A stretch of DNA of 34,876 nucleotides from Bacteroidales bacterium. Its GTDB lineage: Bacteria; Bacteroidota; Bacteroidia; Bacteroidales; Dysgonomonadaceae. A model generated the notes under the pieces. The model searched no databases. It was given only the letters and a program-made list of their open reading frames with translations, and was not told the origin of the DNA. The DNA lies in assembly GCA_012727735.1 (NCBI GenBank), contig JAAYGM010000054.1, forward strand, positions 1 to 34,876, given 5' to 3'. The position numbers and the translations under genes were made by a program. Positions 1 through 9,152 of the stretch are shown here, one piece after another (the first letter of the stretch is position 1; the number at the start of each line of letters is the position of its first letter).

Positions 1-2
1 CG

Positions 3-2774
3 ACGGGAGGTGGGCAGGATAATGCAGGAGGGATGAGTGGTATGGTCGGCTTCATGGGCCTGCTGGGTATCGGTGACAATCAGGAAAGGATCATTGTCAA
101 AGGTTCGGATTATGAAATGATGCAGCTAGTTGCCGAAGATATCCGGTATCAACTGGAGCAACAGGAGTACATACAAAATACCCGCGTCTCTTTCATGCGT
201 CGTCAGCCGGAAATCATGCTTGATTTTAATCAGATACTGCTCACTTCATATGGCATTACACGCACCAATATTCTGACTGGCTTATCGGAGCTTGACAGTG
301 AGTTTTCTTCAGGAACCACGTTCAAGGTGGGTGAGGAATCATATGATATCATCATTCGGGATGAAATGACCGAAGAGGAGGAGGAGCAGCAGAATAAGCA
401 AAAAACCATCGATGATCTCCATGCGGTGCAGATCATGAACAGTAGCGGCGGGTTGCACAACCTGAAGGATATTGCCTCGGTCAACAAAGGATATGGGCGC
501 TCCCGCATCATCCGTGTGAATCAGGATAAACAACTGGATGTGCGTTACGGGTTCTTGCCTAGCATCGAACAATCCAAAACGTTGCTTGAAGGGTATCGTG
601 CAGACATCGACCAGCTGATCGCCGGCTACAATCTGCCTGCCGGTGTGGCCATCGAAGTGATCCACGAGGAGGATCAGTTTGCTGATTTTAAATTTCTTAT
701 CCTCGCCGCCTTTCTTTTGATATTTATGATCCTGGCAATGGTGTTTGAATCGGTCACGACCCCACTGGTCATCCTCTTCTCGATACCCCTGGCGGCCATC
801 GGCTCACTGATCGCATTGTTCCTTACCGGCAACAGCCTACTCAACGCAAATACGTTAATGGGATTCCTTATCCTGCTGGGTGTGGTGGTGAACAATGGCA
901 TCATCCTGATCGACTATTCAAAACTGTTGCGTAAACGTGGATACCGGCGTGAACGAGCATTGATGACAGCAGGGATATCCCGTATCAGACCCATACTGAT
1001 TACGGCCATCACTACGATTATTGCCATGTTGCCGCTAGCCATGGGCAATACTGAGTATGCAGGAGCTATCGGTGCACCGTTTGCCATTACTGTCATCGGC
1101 GGTCTGGCTTTTTCAACCTTGTTGACACTGCTGATTATCCCGACAGTATATATGGGACTGGAGAATGCGTTGGAATGGTATCAGACGCTGACGGTAAGGA
1201 CAAAAATCATCCATCTCCTGCTTTTTGTGACCGGTGTCGCAGCCATCTATCTCTATGGAGAGGGTATGTTGTATCAGGTGTTATACCTTACGGTGCTTGC
1301 AGTGCTGATTCCGGGAGTTACATTTTTTGCACAGACCAGCCTGCGTCGTGCCAGAGCAGATGTCGTTGATCCGGCTCAGGAGGTAGAGATAGTCGTACGC
1401 AGCCTGGTGAAGATCTATGATCGTTCCGGCCGTTTTACGCGTGAATGGAACAGCGGCCTGGAAATAAGGAGACGTATGGGGCTGAGTGGTGAATACCATT
1501 CGCTGAAAGATTTTATCCCTGTTGCCTGGCAGTTTATCTTGTGGGGGTTTGGCTTCTATTTCACTTACTTTTATATCGAAAGCAGGTTGTGGGGTTTCCT
1601 CTTCTCGTTTGTGATGTATGCTGCCACACTTTATTTATGGCGTAAGATACGGGCATACCTGTTTTATCGTTATGAAGGGAGCAGGATTGTGAGATCTACC
1701 AACCGCATCCTCTTCTGGAGTATGCCACCATTGATATTGTGGGGTCACTTCAGGATGCTGGATAATCTGCCGATGGTGTTGATAATAGGTGTTTTGTGGG
1801 GATTAGGCATCGCCATCTATGTTTCTTCACAATATCTGTACGGGAAGAATGTCAATATCGAGAGAGTAACAGGCCGCTATGCCGGGCTGAAACGCTCCTA
1901 TTTCCGTATGGTCATGAGCATCCCGCTGTTTGGTAAGCGCCGTCGTCCGTTTAAAGCATTGCGTGGTGTCTCGTTTGAAATAAAAACAGGGATGTTCGGA
2001 TTGCTTGGACCCAACGGTGCCGGAAAATCGACCCTGATGCGTATCATTACCGGTATTTTAGAACAGAGTTACGGGAGCATCTGGATCAACGGGCTGGATA
2101 CCCGTCTCTACCGGGAAGAGCTACAGAGTCTGATCGGTTTCCTTCCGCAGGAGTTCGGGATGTATGAGAATATGACTGCATGGGAATTCCTCGATTATCA
2201 GGCGATCCTGAAAGGGTTGACCGACAAAAGTGTGCGGGATGAACGTATCGGATACGTATTGAAGTCGGTACATATGGTTGAACGCAAAGATGATCAGATC
2301 GGTTCCTTCTCAGGCGGAATGAAGCAGCGTATTGGTATTGCGATGATACTGCTGAACCTGCCGCGTATACTTGTGGTGGATGAACCTACTGCCGGACTTG
2401 ATCCACGTGAACGTATCCGGTTCCGCAACCTGTTGGTAGAGTTGAGTAAAGATCGTATTGTCATCTTTTCTACCCATATCATTGAAGATATATCCAGCTC
2501 ATGTAATCAGGTAGCGGTGGTAGACAAAGGGGAGTTGAAGTACTTCGGTGTACCGGAGAAGATGGTCGATATGGCTTTAGGTAAAATCTGGCAGTTCCTG
2601 ATTGATAAGGAGTCGTTTGAGGAAAAGCTGGACAAATCACTGGTGGTACATAATATACAGGATGGAGACAGGATACAGGTACGGTATATCTCCGGGACAG
2701 AGCCATATCCCGGTGCTGTTCAGGTAGAAGCCAACCTTGAAGATGCCTACCTCTGTTTATTGAAAAATATCTGA
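3..2774 (+). CDS. RND efflux permease C-terminal half fused to additional TM region and ABC transporter ATPase (5' end outside window)
   Basis: Frame is open upstream of Met at 33 to the window edge (TGGGQDNAGGMSG...). RND TM motifs (VVVNNGIILIDYS, SRIRPILITAITTIIAMLPLAMG), then about 6 predicted TMs, then an ABC NBD: Walker A GPNGAGKST, signature FSGGMKQR, Walker B ILVVDEPTAGLD, H-loop FSTHI. Confidence 0.9.
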   Translation, partial: TGGGQDNAGGMSGMVGFMGLLGIGDNQERIIVKGSDYEMMQLVAEDIRYQLEQQEYIQNTRVSFMRRQPEIMLDFNQILLTSYGITRTNILTGLSELDSEFSSGTTFKVGEESYDIIIRDEMTEEEEEQQNKQKTIDDLHAVQIMNSSGGLHNLKDIASVNKGYGRSRIIRVNQDKQLDVRYGFLPSIEQSKTLLEGYRADIDQLIAGYNLPAGVAIEVIHEEDQFADFKFLILAAFLLIFMILAMVFESVTTPLVILFSIPLAAIGSLIALFLTGNSLLNANTLMGFLILLGVVVNNGIILIDYSKLLRKRGYRRERALMTAGISRIRPILITAITTIIAMLPLAMGNTEYAGAIGAPFAITVIGGLAFSTLLTLLIIPTVYMGLENALEWYQTLTVRTKIIHLLLFVTGVAAIYLYGEGMLYQVLYLTVLAVLIPGVTFFAQTSLRRARADVVDPAQEVEIVVRSLVKIYDRSGRFTREWNSGLEIRRRMGLSGEYHSLKDFIPVAWQFILWGFGFYFTYFYIESRLWGFLFSFVMYAATLYLWRKIRAYLFYRYEGSRIVRSTNRILFWSMPPLILWGHFRMLDNLPMVLIIGVLWGLGIAIYVSSQYLYGKNVNIERVTGRYAGLKRSYFRMVMSIPLFGKRRRPFKALRGVSFEIKTGMFGLLGPNGAGKSTLMRIITGILEQSYGSIWINGLDTRLYREELQSLIGFLPQEFGMYENMTAWEFLDYQAILKGLTDKSVRDERIGYVLKSVHMVERKDDQIGSFSGGMKQRIGIAMILLNLPRILVVDEPTAGLDPRERIRFRNLLVELSKDRIVIFSTHIIEDISSSCNQVAVVDKGELKYFGVPEKMVDMALGKIWQFLIDKESFEEKLDKSLVVHNIQDGDRIQVRYISGTEPYPGAVQVEANLEDAYLCLLKNI

Positions 2775-2778
2775 TGCA

Positions 2779-3495
2779 ATGAAAATAAATAAATATATTG
2801 ACTTGACAACCAGCATTGTACGGTATAACCTGAAGATTATATTTGCCGGTAAATTCCTCTGGTTTCTTTTGGCTGCTTTTGCCTTTTTTGCCTTTTTCAT
2901 GTTTCAACAAGCATGGAACAGGGCCGATATTAATGAGGGTTCGATTTATAGCTTATTGTTGTTCCCTTGTTTACTGCTTATTTTCTATCCGGTCGTTTTC
3001 GGTATTCAGAACGATGAAGACAACCGGATACTGGAAATTATTTTCGGGATACCCAATTACCGATACAAAGTATGGGGTGTACGGATGCTGATGATTTATG
3101 TGTCTAACTATTTTATCCTGGTTGTTTTTGCTTATGTCGCTCGTCTTATGCTATACCCTGTTAACATCTTTGAAATGGCTTTTCAGCTGATTTTTCCGAT
3201 GTTATTTTTTGGCAATCTGGCTTTTATGTTTTCCACAACCACAAGGAGCGGCAACGGTACCGCCGTCATCATGATAGTCTTCGGTCTTATTTTTTATATC
3301 TTCCTGAATGCCAATAGACAAATTGCCCAGTCATACTGGAATGTTTTCCTGAATCCGTTTTCTATTCCTTCCGACATCCATCCAATGATCTGGCAGAACA
3401 CCATCCTTAAAAACCGGCTATTCCTTGTAATCGGCGCGATTATATGGTTGATGATCGGATTCCTTAACCTTCAGAAACGGGAGAAATTCGTGTAG
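2779..3495 (+). CDS. ABC-2-like membrane permease, probable partner of the upstream fusion protein
   Basis: 238 aa, about 6 hydrophobic segments, starts 4 bp after the fusion stop codon. Confidence 0.7.
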   Translation: MKINKYIDLTTSIVRYNLKIIFAGKFLWFLLAAFAFFAFFMFQQAWNRADINEGSIYSLLLFPCLLLIFYPVVFGIQNDEDNRILEIIFGIPNYRYKVWGVRMLMIYVSNYFILVVFAYVARLMLYPVNIFEMAFQLIFPMLFFGNLAFMFSTTTRSGNGTAVIMIVFGLIFYIFLNANRQIAQSYWNVFLNPFSIPSDIHPMIWQNTILKNRLFLVIGAIIWLMIGFLNLQKREKFV

Positions 3496-3616
3496 ATAAT
3501 TTGATCAGTTTTATCAGATCACCTCTGTTTCATCTGATGGTATCCAAAAAAACTATTGGTATTAAATTTAACTGTATCAAGCACCAAATAAGATACGCGC
3601 GAGCGAGAACAAATAT

Positions 3617-4789
3617 CTATGATAAAACAATCAGCGTTTCTTCGCAGAGGGTGATCTTCTCCAGTCCGTTCTCATGGACGATATAGCTATTCTCGATTCC
3701 TACAGGGCCGATACCGGGAAGCACGAACTTGGGTTCCAGGGCAATCGCCATCCCCGATTCGAGGATCTCCCTCGAGCGGGGTGTCAGCACAGGTGGCTCG
3801 TTGATCTCAAGACCCACACCATGGCCGATAAATTTCGCCTGCTGGCGGGTACCCATGAAATAGCGTTGCATTCCCTTCTCCTTCACCATCTCCTCCGCCA
3901 TGAGGTAGAGATTGGCACAGGGAGTGCCGACCCGGCTGCTCTGCTCTATTGCACGGACAATATCGATTGATAGCTGATGGGTCTTCAGGGCGATATCGGG
4001 AGCTTCTCCGATGGCAAAGGTTCGGCTCATATCATCCATCCATGGGCGGTAGTTTCCCGCCATATCCACCATCAGCGTCATCCCCGGTAGCATCTTCGTA
4101 CCGTTGGCACCCAGCGGCAGCAACGGTGATGTGCCGGCACCCCCAAGTGCGTAGTCGAATGGGGAGACTGCCTGGGCATTGTCGCCGGCAAGCATACTGC
4201 CCATAAAGATATCCATGTTCTCACCGAATGATCGGAAGATGCCCACCGAGCCATGAAGACGCATCTCCCGTTCGATCTCGATCTGTAGTTCCAGATCGGT
4301 CATTCCCCTTCGATACAATGAGGGGATCAGCTCATAAACTTTGGTGTGAATCCGGGCACTTTCACGTATCTGATTCAATTCATATTCCGATTTCACCGAA
4401 CGTAATCTCCGTATCTCTCCCGAGACATTGATCACTTCAGGCATCTCCAGTGCTGCCTGCAGACGCATCACGCTGCTGTAGCTTAGCAGGTCGCTCTCTA
4501 TCAGAACACGTTTAGGTAAAGGCAGATCAGCATCCCGAAGCATGTCAGGAATCTGTTCCGGTTTACGGATCTGTATCACTCTCTCATCCGTTATGCCGGC
4601 AGGACGTTTCACAAACAGCACCGGATCCCCTTCCGGAAACAGCAACATGTATCCGTCAAAAATATAACCACAAAGCCAAAACTGGTTGACCGATGATGTG
4701 ATAATGCATGCATCGGCATTCGCGTCGCTTATTGTTTGTTGCAGCTTTCTCAGCCTGGTATCAGTCTCTTTCTTTAGAAGATTGTTCAT
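3617..4789 (-). CDS. M24 family aminopeptidase (Xaa-Pro aminopeptidase-like)
   Basis: N-terminal creatinase-like domain; all five M24 metal ligands recognisable (VDMAG, DDMSRTFA, GHGVGL, EPKFV, GIENSYIV). Confidence 0.9.
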   Translation of the reverse strand: MNNLLKKETDTRLRKLQQTISDANADACIITSSVNQFWLCGYIFDGYMLLFPEGDPVLFVKRPAGITDERVIQIRKPEQIPDMLRDADLPLPKRVLIESDLLSYSSVMRLQAALEMPEVINVSGEIRRLRSVKSEYELNQIRESARIHTKVYELIPSLYRRGMTDLELQIEIEREMRLHGSVGIFRSFGENMDIFMGSMLAGDNAQAVSPFDYALGGAGTSPLLPLGANGTKMLPGMTLMVDMAGNYRPWMDDMSRTFAIGEAPDIALKTHQLSIDIVRAIEQSSRVGTPCANLYLMAEEMVKEKGMQRYFMGTRQQAKFIGHGVGLEINEPPVLTPRSREILESGMAIALEPKFVLPGIGPVGIENSYIVHENGLEKITLCEETLIVLS

Positions 4790-4806
4790 ATAGCGATAGT
4801 TTACTC

Positions 4807-4814
4807 CAAATATA
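4807..4814 (-). promoter_or_regulatory. Putative Bacteroidetes -7 element for the M24 gene
   Basis: CAAATATA on + strand = TATATTTG on - strand, matching TAnnTTTG, just upstream of the start at 4789. Confidence 0.4.
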
Positions 4815-4816
4815 CT

Positions 4817-4841
4817 ACATTCTCTTCATCTGAAGGAATGT
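4817..4841. promoter_or_regulatory. Inverted repeat, possible operator
   Basis: ACATTC-t-CTTC-atct-GAAGGAATGT: 10-bp complementary arms with one bulged T. Confidence 0.4.
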
Positions 4842-4929
4842 AAGATGTCGATTTAAAGCTTGTGAACCGCTAAAAAAACTTAATCAGGTATATAAAATGT
4901 TACCTTTCATCAAACAGCCGTAAGGTTTT

Positions 4930-4959
4930 TTTGGAAAAAAAATAAAAAAGCTATCTTTA
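4930..4959 (+). promoter_or_regulatory. Putative Bacteroidetes promoter for the NtrC-family regulator
   Basis: TTTG (4930-4933), 18-bp spacer, TATCTTTA (4952-4959), 22 nt before the GTG start. Confidence 0.5.
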
Positions 4960-4981
4960 CGCGATCTCATATAAATATCAA

Positions 4982-6337
4982 GTGAACGAGAGAATACTAA
5001 TAGTGGAAGATGATCGTTCTTTCGGTGCCATGCTTCAGAAGTGGTTCGAGAGGAACGGTTTTTCAGTTACTTTATGTGCTGGGATGGTTGCTGCTCAGGA
5101 GGAACTGGTCAAAACATCATACAGGGTCATCCTGTCTGATCTGCGCCTGCCTGATGGTGACGGTATCATGCTGCTGACCTGGCTGAACGAAAGAGATCTG
5201 TCGACACCCGTCATTATCATGACAGGTTATGGTGAGATACAGACCGCTGTAGCGGCTATCAAGCTGGGTGCTTTTGATTTCCTTGAAAAACCGATCAACC
5301 CCTCTCTTCTCACACTGAAGATTGAAGCGGCTTTCGAATTGGAAAATGAGGCATCTCCTCCCCGGAAAAAGCCATCGGCAGAAAACAGACAGAGCCTTGG
5401 GGAAGAAACAATTGTTTTCGGGCGCAGTCCCCTTTCAACCCAGATGTATTCATTTATAGACCTGGTTGCGCCCACACAACTGGCTGTGATGATTGCGGGA
5501 GAAAGCGGAACAGGCAAGGAGCATGTAGCGCAATTGATTCATAACAGAAGCACACGGTCTGATGGTCCTTTCGTGGCTGTTGATTGTGGCAGCTTGTCGA
5601 TGGAGCTTGCCCCGAGTGAACTTTTTGGTCATAAGAAAGGATCTTTCACTACTGCCATAGAGAATAAAACAGGATTTTTCTCAGCTGCCAGCGGTGGTAC
5701 ACTGTTTCTTGATGAAGTGGGCAATCTGCCCTACGGCGTCCAGATGCAGATGCTGCGTGCTTTGCAGGAGAAAAAAATAAGGCCTGTGGGCACCTCAATG
5801 GATATCGTGGTGGATGTGAGAATCATTACTGCGACAAATGAAGATCTGGAGAAAGCCATAGAAGAAGGGCGGTTCAGAGAAGACCTGTATCACCGGCTGA
5901 ATGAGTTCATGATCAGGGTGCCCTCCTTGCGGGAGTGTGCCAATGATATTCCAGTTTACGCAGACCATTTCAGAGAGGAGGCAAACAGAGAGCTTAATAA
6001 AAAAGTGCGAACTGTATCACCGGAAGCGCTCATGCAGTTACAGGGGTACTCATGGCCGGGTAATCTGAGAGAGTTACGCAATGTGATCCGTCGTGCAGTC
6101 CTCTTTTCGGCGGTAGATTCCATTACAGAAGAAAGTTTGCCCCTGTTATCTGAAAAGAAGGAAAAGCATGAAAATGTGATCGAAGAATCACTATTCCCGG
6201 AACCGGAAAAAGAGAAAGAGAAAATAATCCGGGCACTGAAGAGGGTGAACGGCAACAAGACGAAAGCCGCCCTGCTGCTTCACATAGACCGGAAAACGCT
6301 CTACAATAAGATTCATCTATACAATATCAGTCTATAA
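4982..6337 (+). CDS. NtrC-family response regulator (REC, sigma-54 AAA+, Fis-type HTH)
   Basis: REC (ILIVEDD, SDLRLPDGDG, EKP), Walker A GESGTGKE, Walker B GGTLFLDEVG, GAFTGA-loop variant GSFTTA, C-terminal Fis-like HTH NKTKAALLLHIDRKTLYNKI. GTG start. Confidence 0.92.
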   Translation: MNERILIVEDDRSFGAMLQKWFERNGFSVTLCAGMVAAQEELVKTSYRVILSDLRLPDGDGIMLLTWLNERDLSTPVIIMTGYGEIQTAVAAIKLGAFDFLEKPINPSLLTLKIEAAFELENEASPPRKKPSAENRQSLGEETIVFGRSPLSTQMYSFIDLVAPTQLAVMIAGESGTGKEHVAQLIHNRSTRSDGPFVAVDCGSLSMELAPSELFGHKKGSFTTAIENKTGFFSAASGGTLFLDEVGNLPYGVQMQMLRALQEKKIRPVGTSMDIVVDVRIITATNEDLEKAIEEGRFREDLYHRLNEFMIRVPSLRECANDIPVYADHFREEANRELNKKVRTVSPEALMQLQGYSWPGNLRELRNVIRRAVLFSAVDSITEESLPLLSEKKEKHENVIEESLFPEPEKEKEKIIRALKRVNGNKTKAALLLHIDRKTLYNKIHLYNISL

Positions 6338-6395
6338 GCAGCTCTTTACTGATGACCACCGCAATAACGGGACTATTCACAGTTAAAGCGAAATT

Positions 6396-8831
6396 TTATA
6401 AATACTCTTCTCTGATTCGCTCAGTGAACTCTCTGATCTGTCTTATTGTTTCCCTTAACTCATCTGCCCATTCAGGATAGGAATCCTCCTCACTACCCCT
6501 CAGTCTATCCATTTTACGTAATGGTCCGCAAAGATGATCAGCATCCAGCTGACTGAAAAACGGATATATCCTGTGGCAGAGCTCTTGTGCATTTTTAAAG
6601 TCGTTTCTGTTTATCAGCTCTGTCAATGTCTCCCTGTCTTTCTCCGACGTCTCAACAAATGTTGCTAATATATCTTTGATTACCTGCTCGTCGTTGTGAA
6701 ATAATGTGGTCAGTTTTGGAAATCTCCCATTGAATAGCTCCCCCCTCTCTTCCTGATGCTCGGAGACGGTAAGGATCTCAGTGAGCCTGCTCAACTGAAT
6801 GGGTTTGGTGATCAGACCCCTGAATCCTTTCTCCAGTGCCTTCTCCGTCGTATACTCATCGTAGGCTGTCATGAGCCAGACAGGAATAGCATCATCACTT
6901 TTTCTAATTTCACGGAGAATATCAATTCCGGTGATATGCATCATCTGCATATCCGTAAACACAATATCGAAAGAGGAGATTAGTCGCAGGAAACCTTTCA
7001 CATCACGCGTATTACTGCACAACTTCACCTTAAATCCTTTGTGAATAAGGAATTCTTTCAGCATGTTCCCCAGTGAGGCATCGTCTTCGAAAAGAAGTAT
7101 CTTATCAAAGACGCGGCTGTTCATCATAGAATGCTCTTTATTCACTGTTGATTTCTGACCATCAAGTCGTGTCAGAGGCAACTTAATTGTCACGCTGGTG
7201 CCTTTTCCTTTTTCCGATGTAAGCGTAATCTCACCCTTCAGTGAGTCTACCAGCCCCCTGGTTACATACAAGCCGAAACCGTTACCTTCGGCTTTCAACG
7301 GGTTTTTGATGCGGGAGAAAGGTCTGAATATTTTCTCCAGATCCTCCCGGTCAATCCCTATCCCGGTGTCGATGACAGTGAAGATGAGCTGCTGCACATA
7401 CTCCACCCGAATATGTACACTTCCCTGAAGTGTGTATTTGACTGCATTGGATGTGACGTTGACAAGGATCTGCTTGAGAAGTGTGTAATCTGTCTCAACG
7501 AAAAACGGAGATGAGGTCATGTTCTCCAATTCTAGATGCAGCTTTTTCTCCTCTGTGAAGGGCAGGAACATATTGATCACATCATTAATCAATTCCATCA
7601 GATTGAACCGACTGTTATGCATCTCACCTTTGTTACGCTCCAGGCGAGAGAATTCAAGGAGATTGGCCAGCATGCTCAGAATGTGTCTTCCTGAGTTCCG
7701 TGCCGACCTGAGCTGTCGCTGTTTCTCTTCCGGAACTTCATTCGTATCCCACATCTCCAAATATCCCATGATGGAGCTGAGAGGTGTTTTAATATCATGC
7801 GATACGGACAACAGCAGCTTATGACGGCTCTCAATCAGCTCTTCGGTGAGTTGTTTCTCTTTTGCAAGGTCTATGCGTGCTTTTTGTCCCTTGTTAAGAT
7901 CATCAATGATCAGAAAGATGATAACCAGAATCAGTAGCAGTGAAACTGCTCCCACGGTAAGTGCAAAAGCAAAGATCCTCTGCGTAAGTGATTCACTGTT
8001 TTCTGTTCCCTCCTTTGAGGTTTCTATCGCCTCGTTATAATAACGGGTGATGAGCCGTGATATACCCAGAGAAATGTTTTGTTCTGCGAGAATCAGCTCC
8101 CTCACCTGTCTCTCTATTCCCTCTATTTGTTTTGAATAGGTTCTGGATGCTTCCTGGGTGATGTTCTTCAGATCGGAATACATCTCCGTGTCAACTCTTG
8201 AAGTGGATCTTGCCTCCTGTTCCGTGTGTGATATGGTTAACGTCGTGTCGGGAGCATATTTCGGATCAAATAAATTCCTAAGACGGCTCCAGAAATCCTT
8301 CCGTTGTTTTGAAACCATTGTGGTATCCTTGCTGGTGGTCACCACGATCGAGTCCTGGATGATATTATCATAGGTCTCTATTTTCTTGTCGAGTTCAATC
8401 ATAGGATTTTGTGACCGGAACTGCCTTACGAGCTTATTCACTATTCTATTCTTCTCCCGGAGCAGTGAATCGATGTCTTCCAGCAAAATATCCTTCTCTT
8501 TTTCATTTGAGACACGCTTAATATACGCTATTTGCCCGGAAATATCGACCCAGATTGAATCATATTGCTGCTGAAATTTCCTTTGCGGTGAGACCAGGTA
8601 ATTGTTCAACATATCCTGAGCCTGCTGTACTGATACAATCAGCTGATTGCTGTAGGTTAAGACATTGTTGGCGTTGATCATCTCCTGTTTCTGCTTGTCA
8701 ATGTGCTGCTTGAAAATATAGGAATAGATAAATAGTCCTGTAAAATAGAGGATGATGACAAGCAGTATCAACCCAATTTTTATCCTTATCCGTTGTTCAG
8801 GTGTTTTTTTTGATCCCATATTTGATCCCAT
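6396..8831 (-). CDS. Hybrid sensor histidine kinase with receiver and Hpt-like domain
   Basis: Two TMs flanking a long periplasmic coiled region; H-box SVSHDIKTPL; N/G boxes (SNAVKY, DTGIGI, GNGFGLY); REC (LLFEDDAS, FTDMQM, TKP); C-terminal helical region with CHRIYPFFSQL. Confidence 0.92.
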   Translation of the reverse strand: MGSNMGSKKTPEQRIRIKIGLILLVIILYFTGLFIYSYIFKQHIDKQKQEMINANNVLTYSNQLIVSVQQAQDMLNNYLVSPQRKFQQQYDSIWVDISGQIAYIKRVSNEKEKDILLEDIDSLLREKNRIVNKLVRQFRSQNPMIELDKKIETYDNIIQDSIVVTTSKDTTMVSKQRKDFWSRLRNLFDPKYAPDTTLTISHTEQEARSTSRVDTEMYSDLKNITQEASRTYSKQIEGIERQVRELILAEQNISLGISRLITRYYNEAIETSKEGTENSESLTQRIFAFALTVGAVSLLLILVIIFLIIDDLNKGQKARIDLAKEKQLTEELIESRHKLLLSVSHDIKTPLSSIMGYLEMWDTNEVPEEKQRQLRSARNSGRHILSMLANLLEFSRLERNKGEMHNSRFNLMELINDVINMFLPFTEEKKLHLELENMTSSPFFVETDYTLLKQILVNVTSNAVKYTLQGSVHIRVEYVQQLIFTVIDTGIGIDREDLEKIFRPFSRIKNPLKAEGNGFGLYVTRGLVDSLKGEITLTSEKGKGTSVTIKLPLTRLDGQKSTVNKEHSMMNSRVFDKILLFEDDASLGNMLKEFLIHKGFKVKLCSNTRDVKGFLRLISSFDIVFTDMQMMHITGIDILREIRKSDDAIPVWLMTAYDEYTTEKALEKGFRGLITKPIQLSRLTEILTVSEHQEERGELFNGRFPKLTTLFHNDEQVIKDILATFVETSEKDRETLTELINRNDFKNAQELCHRIYPFFSQLDADHLCGPLRKMDRLRGSEEDSYPEWADELRETIRQIREFTERIREEYL

Positions 8832-8832
8832 A
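8809..8832. repeat. 12-bp perfect tandem duplication at the kinase start codon
   Basis: TTTGATCCCATA x2 (encodes the duplicated MGSN/MGSK start on the - strand). Confidence 0.85.
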
Positions 8833-8850
8833 TATGTATCATTGGCGTTT

Positions 8851-8858
8851 CAAATATA
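8851..8858 (-). promoter_or_regulatory. Putative -7 element for the hybrid kinase
   Basis: CAAATATA = TATATTTG on - strand, 20 nt from the start at 8831. Confidence 0.4.
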
Positions 8859-8914
8859 CAGGATATATTTGAATTTACATGAACTATCGTTTATTGGCAG
8901 GGGAGCATAAGAAG

Positions 8915-8952
8915 TGTAGAATAATCAGGTTCGGTTGTAGAAATATTCTACA
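8915..8952. promoter_or_regulatory. Half-site array with palindrome TGTAGAA-ATA-TTCTACA
   Basis: TGTAGAA at 8915-8921 and 8936-8942 (21 bp apart), plus the inverted copy TTCTACA at 8946-8952. Confidence 0.5.
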
Positions 8953-9152
8953 ATTTCCCCATCTGTTCCACATTTGAATCGCTGGGAGCAATACTCATTT
9001 GCATGTTTTATATTGCAGATATACAGTGGTATATGGTGTGATTCCCGAATGCTTTATTTGTTTTAGCACAGAGTTTGATATATAGATGGTGTACAGGGAA
9101 ATTAAAATTGGATTAAAATTCAATGTGTAATCATTTTTAAATATAAATCATT

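Noticed and set aside
2479-2910. 143-aa ORF on - strand spanning the fusion/permease junction
   Set aside because: Antisense to two well-supported CDSs with no recognisable motif.
3511-3538. Inverted repeat ATCAGAT/ATCTGAT after the ABC-2-like gene as a terminator
   Set aside because: Long 12-nt loop, AT-rich 7-bp stem and no following T-run.
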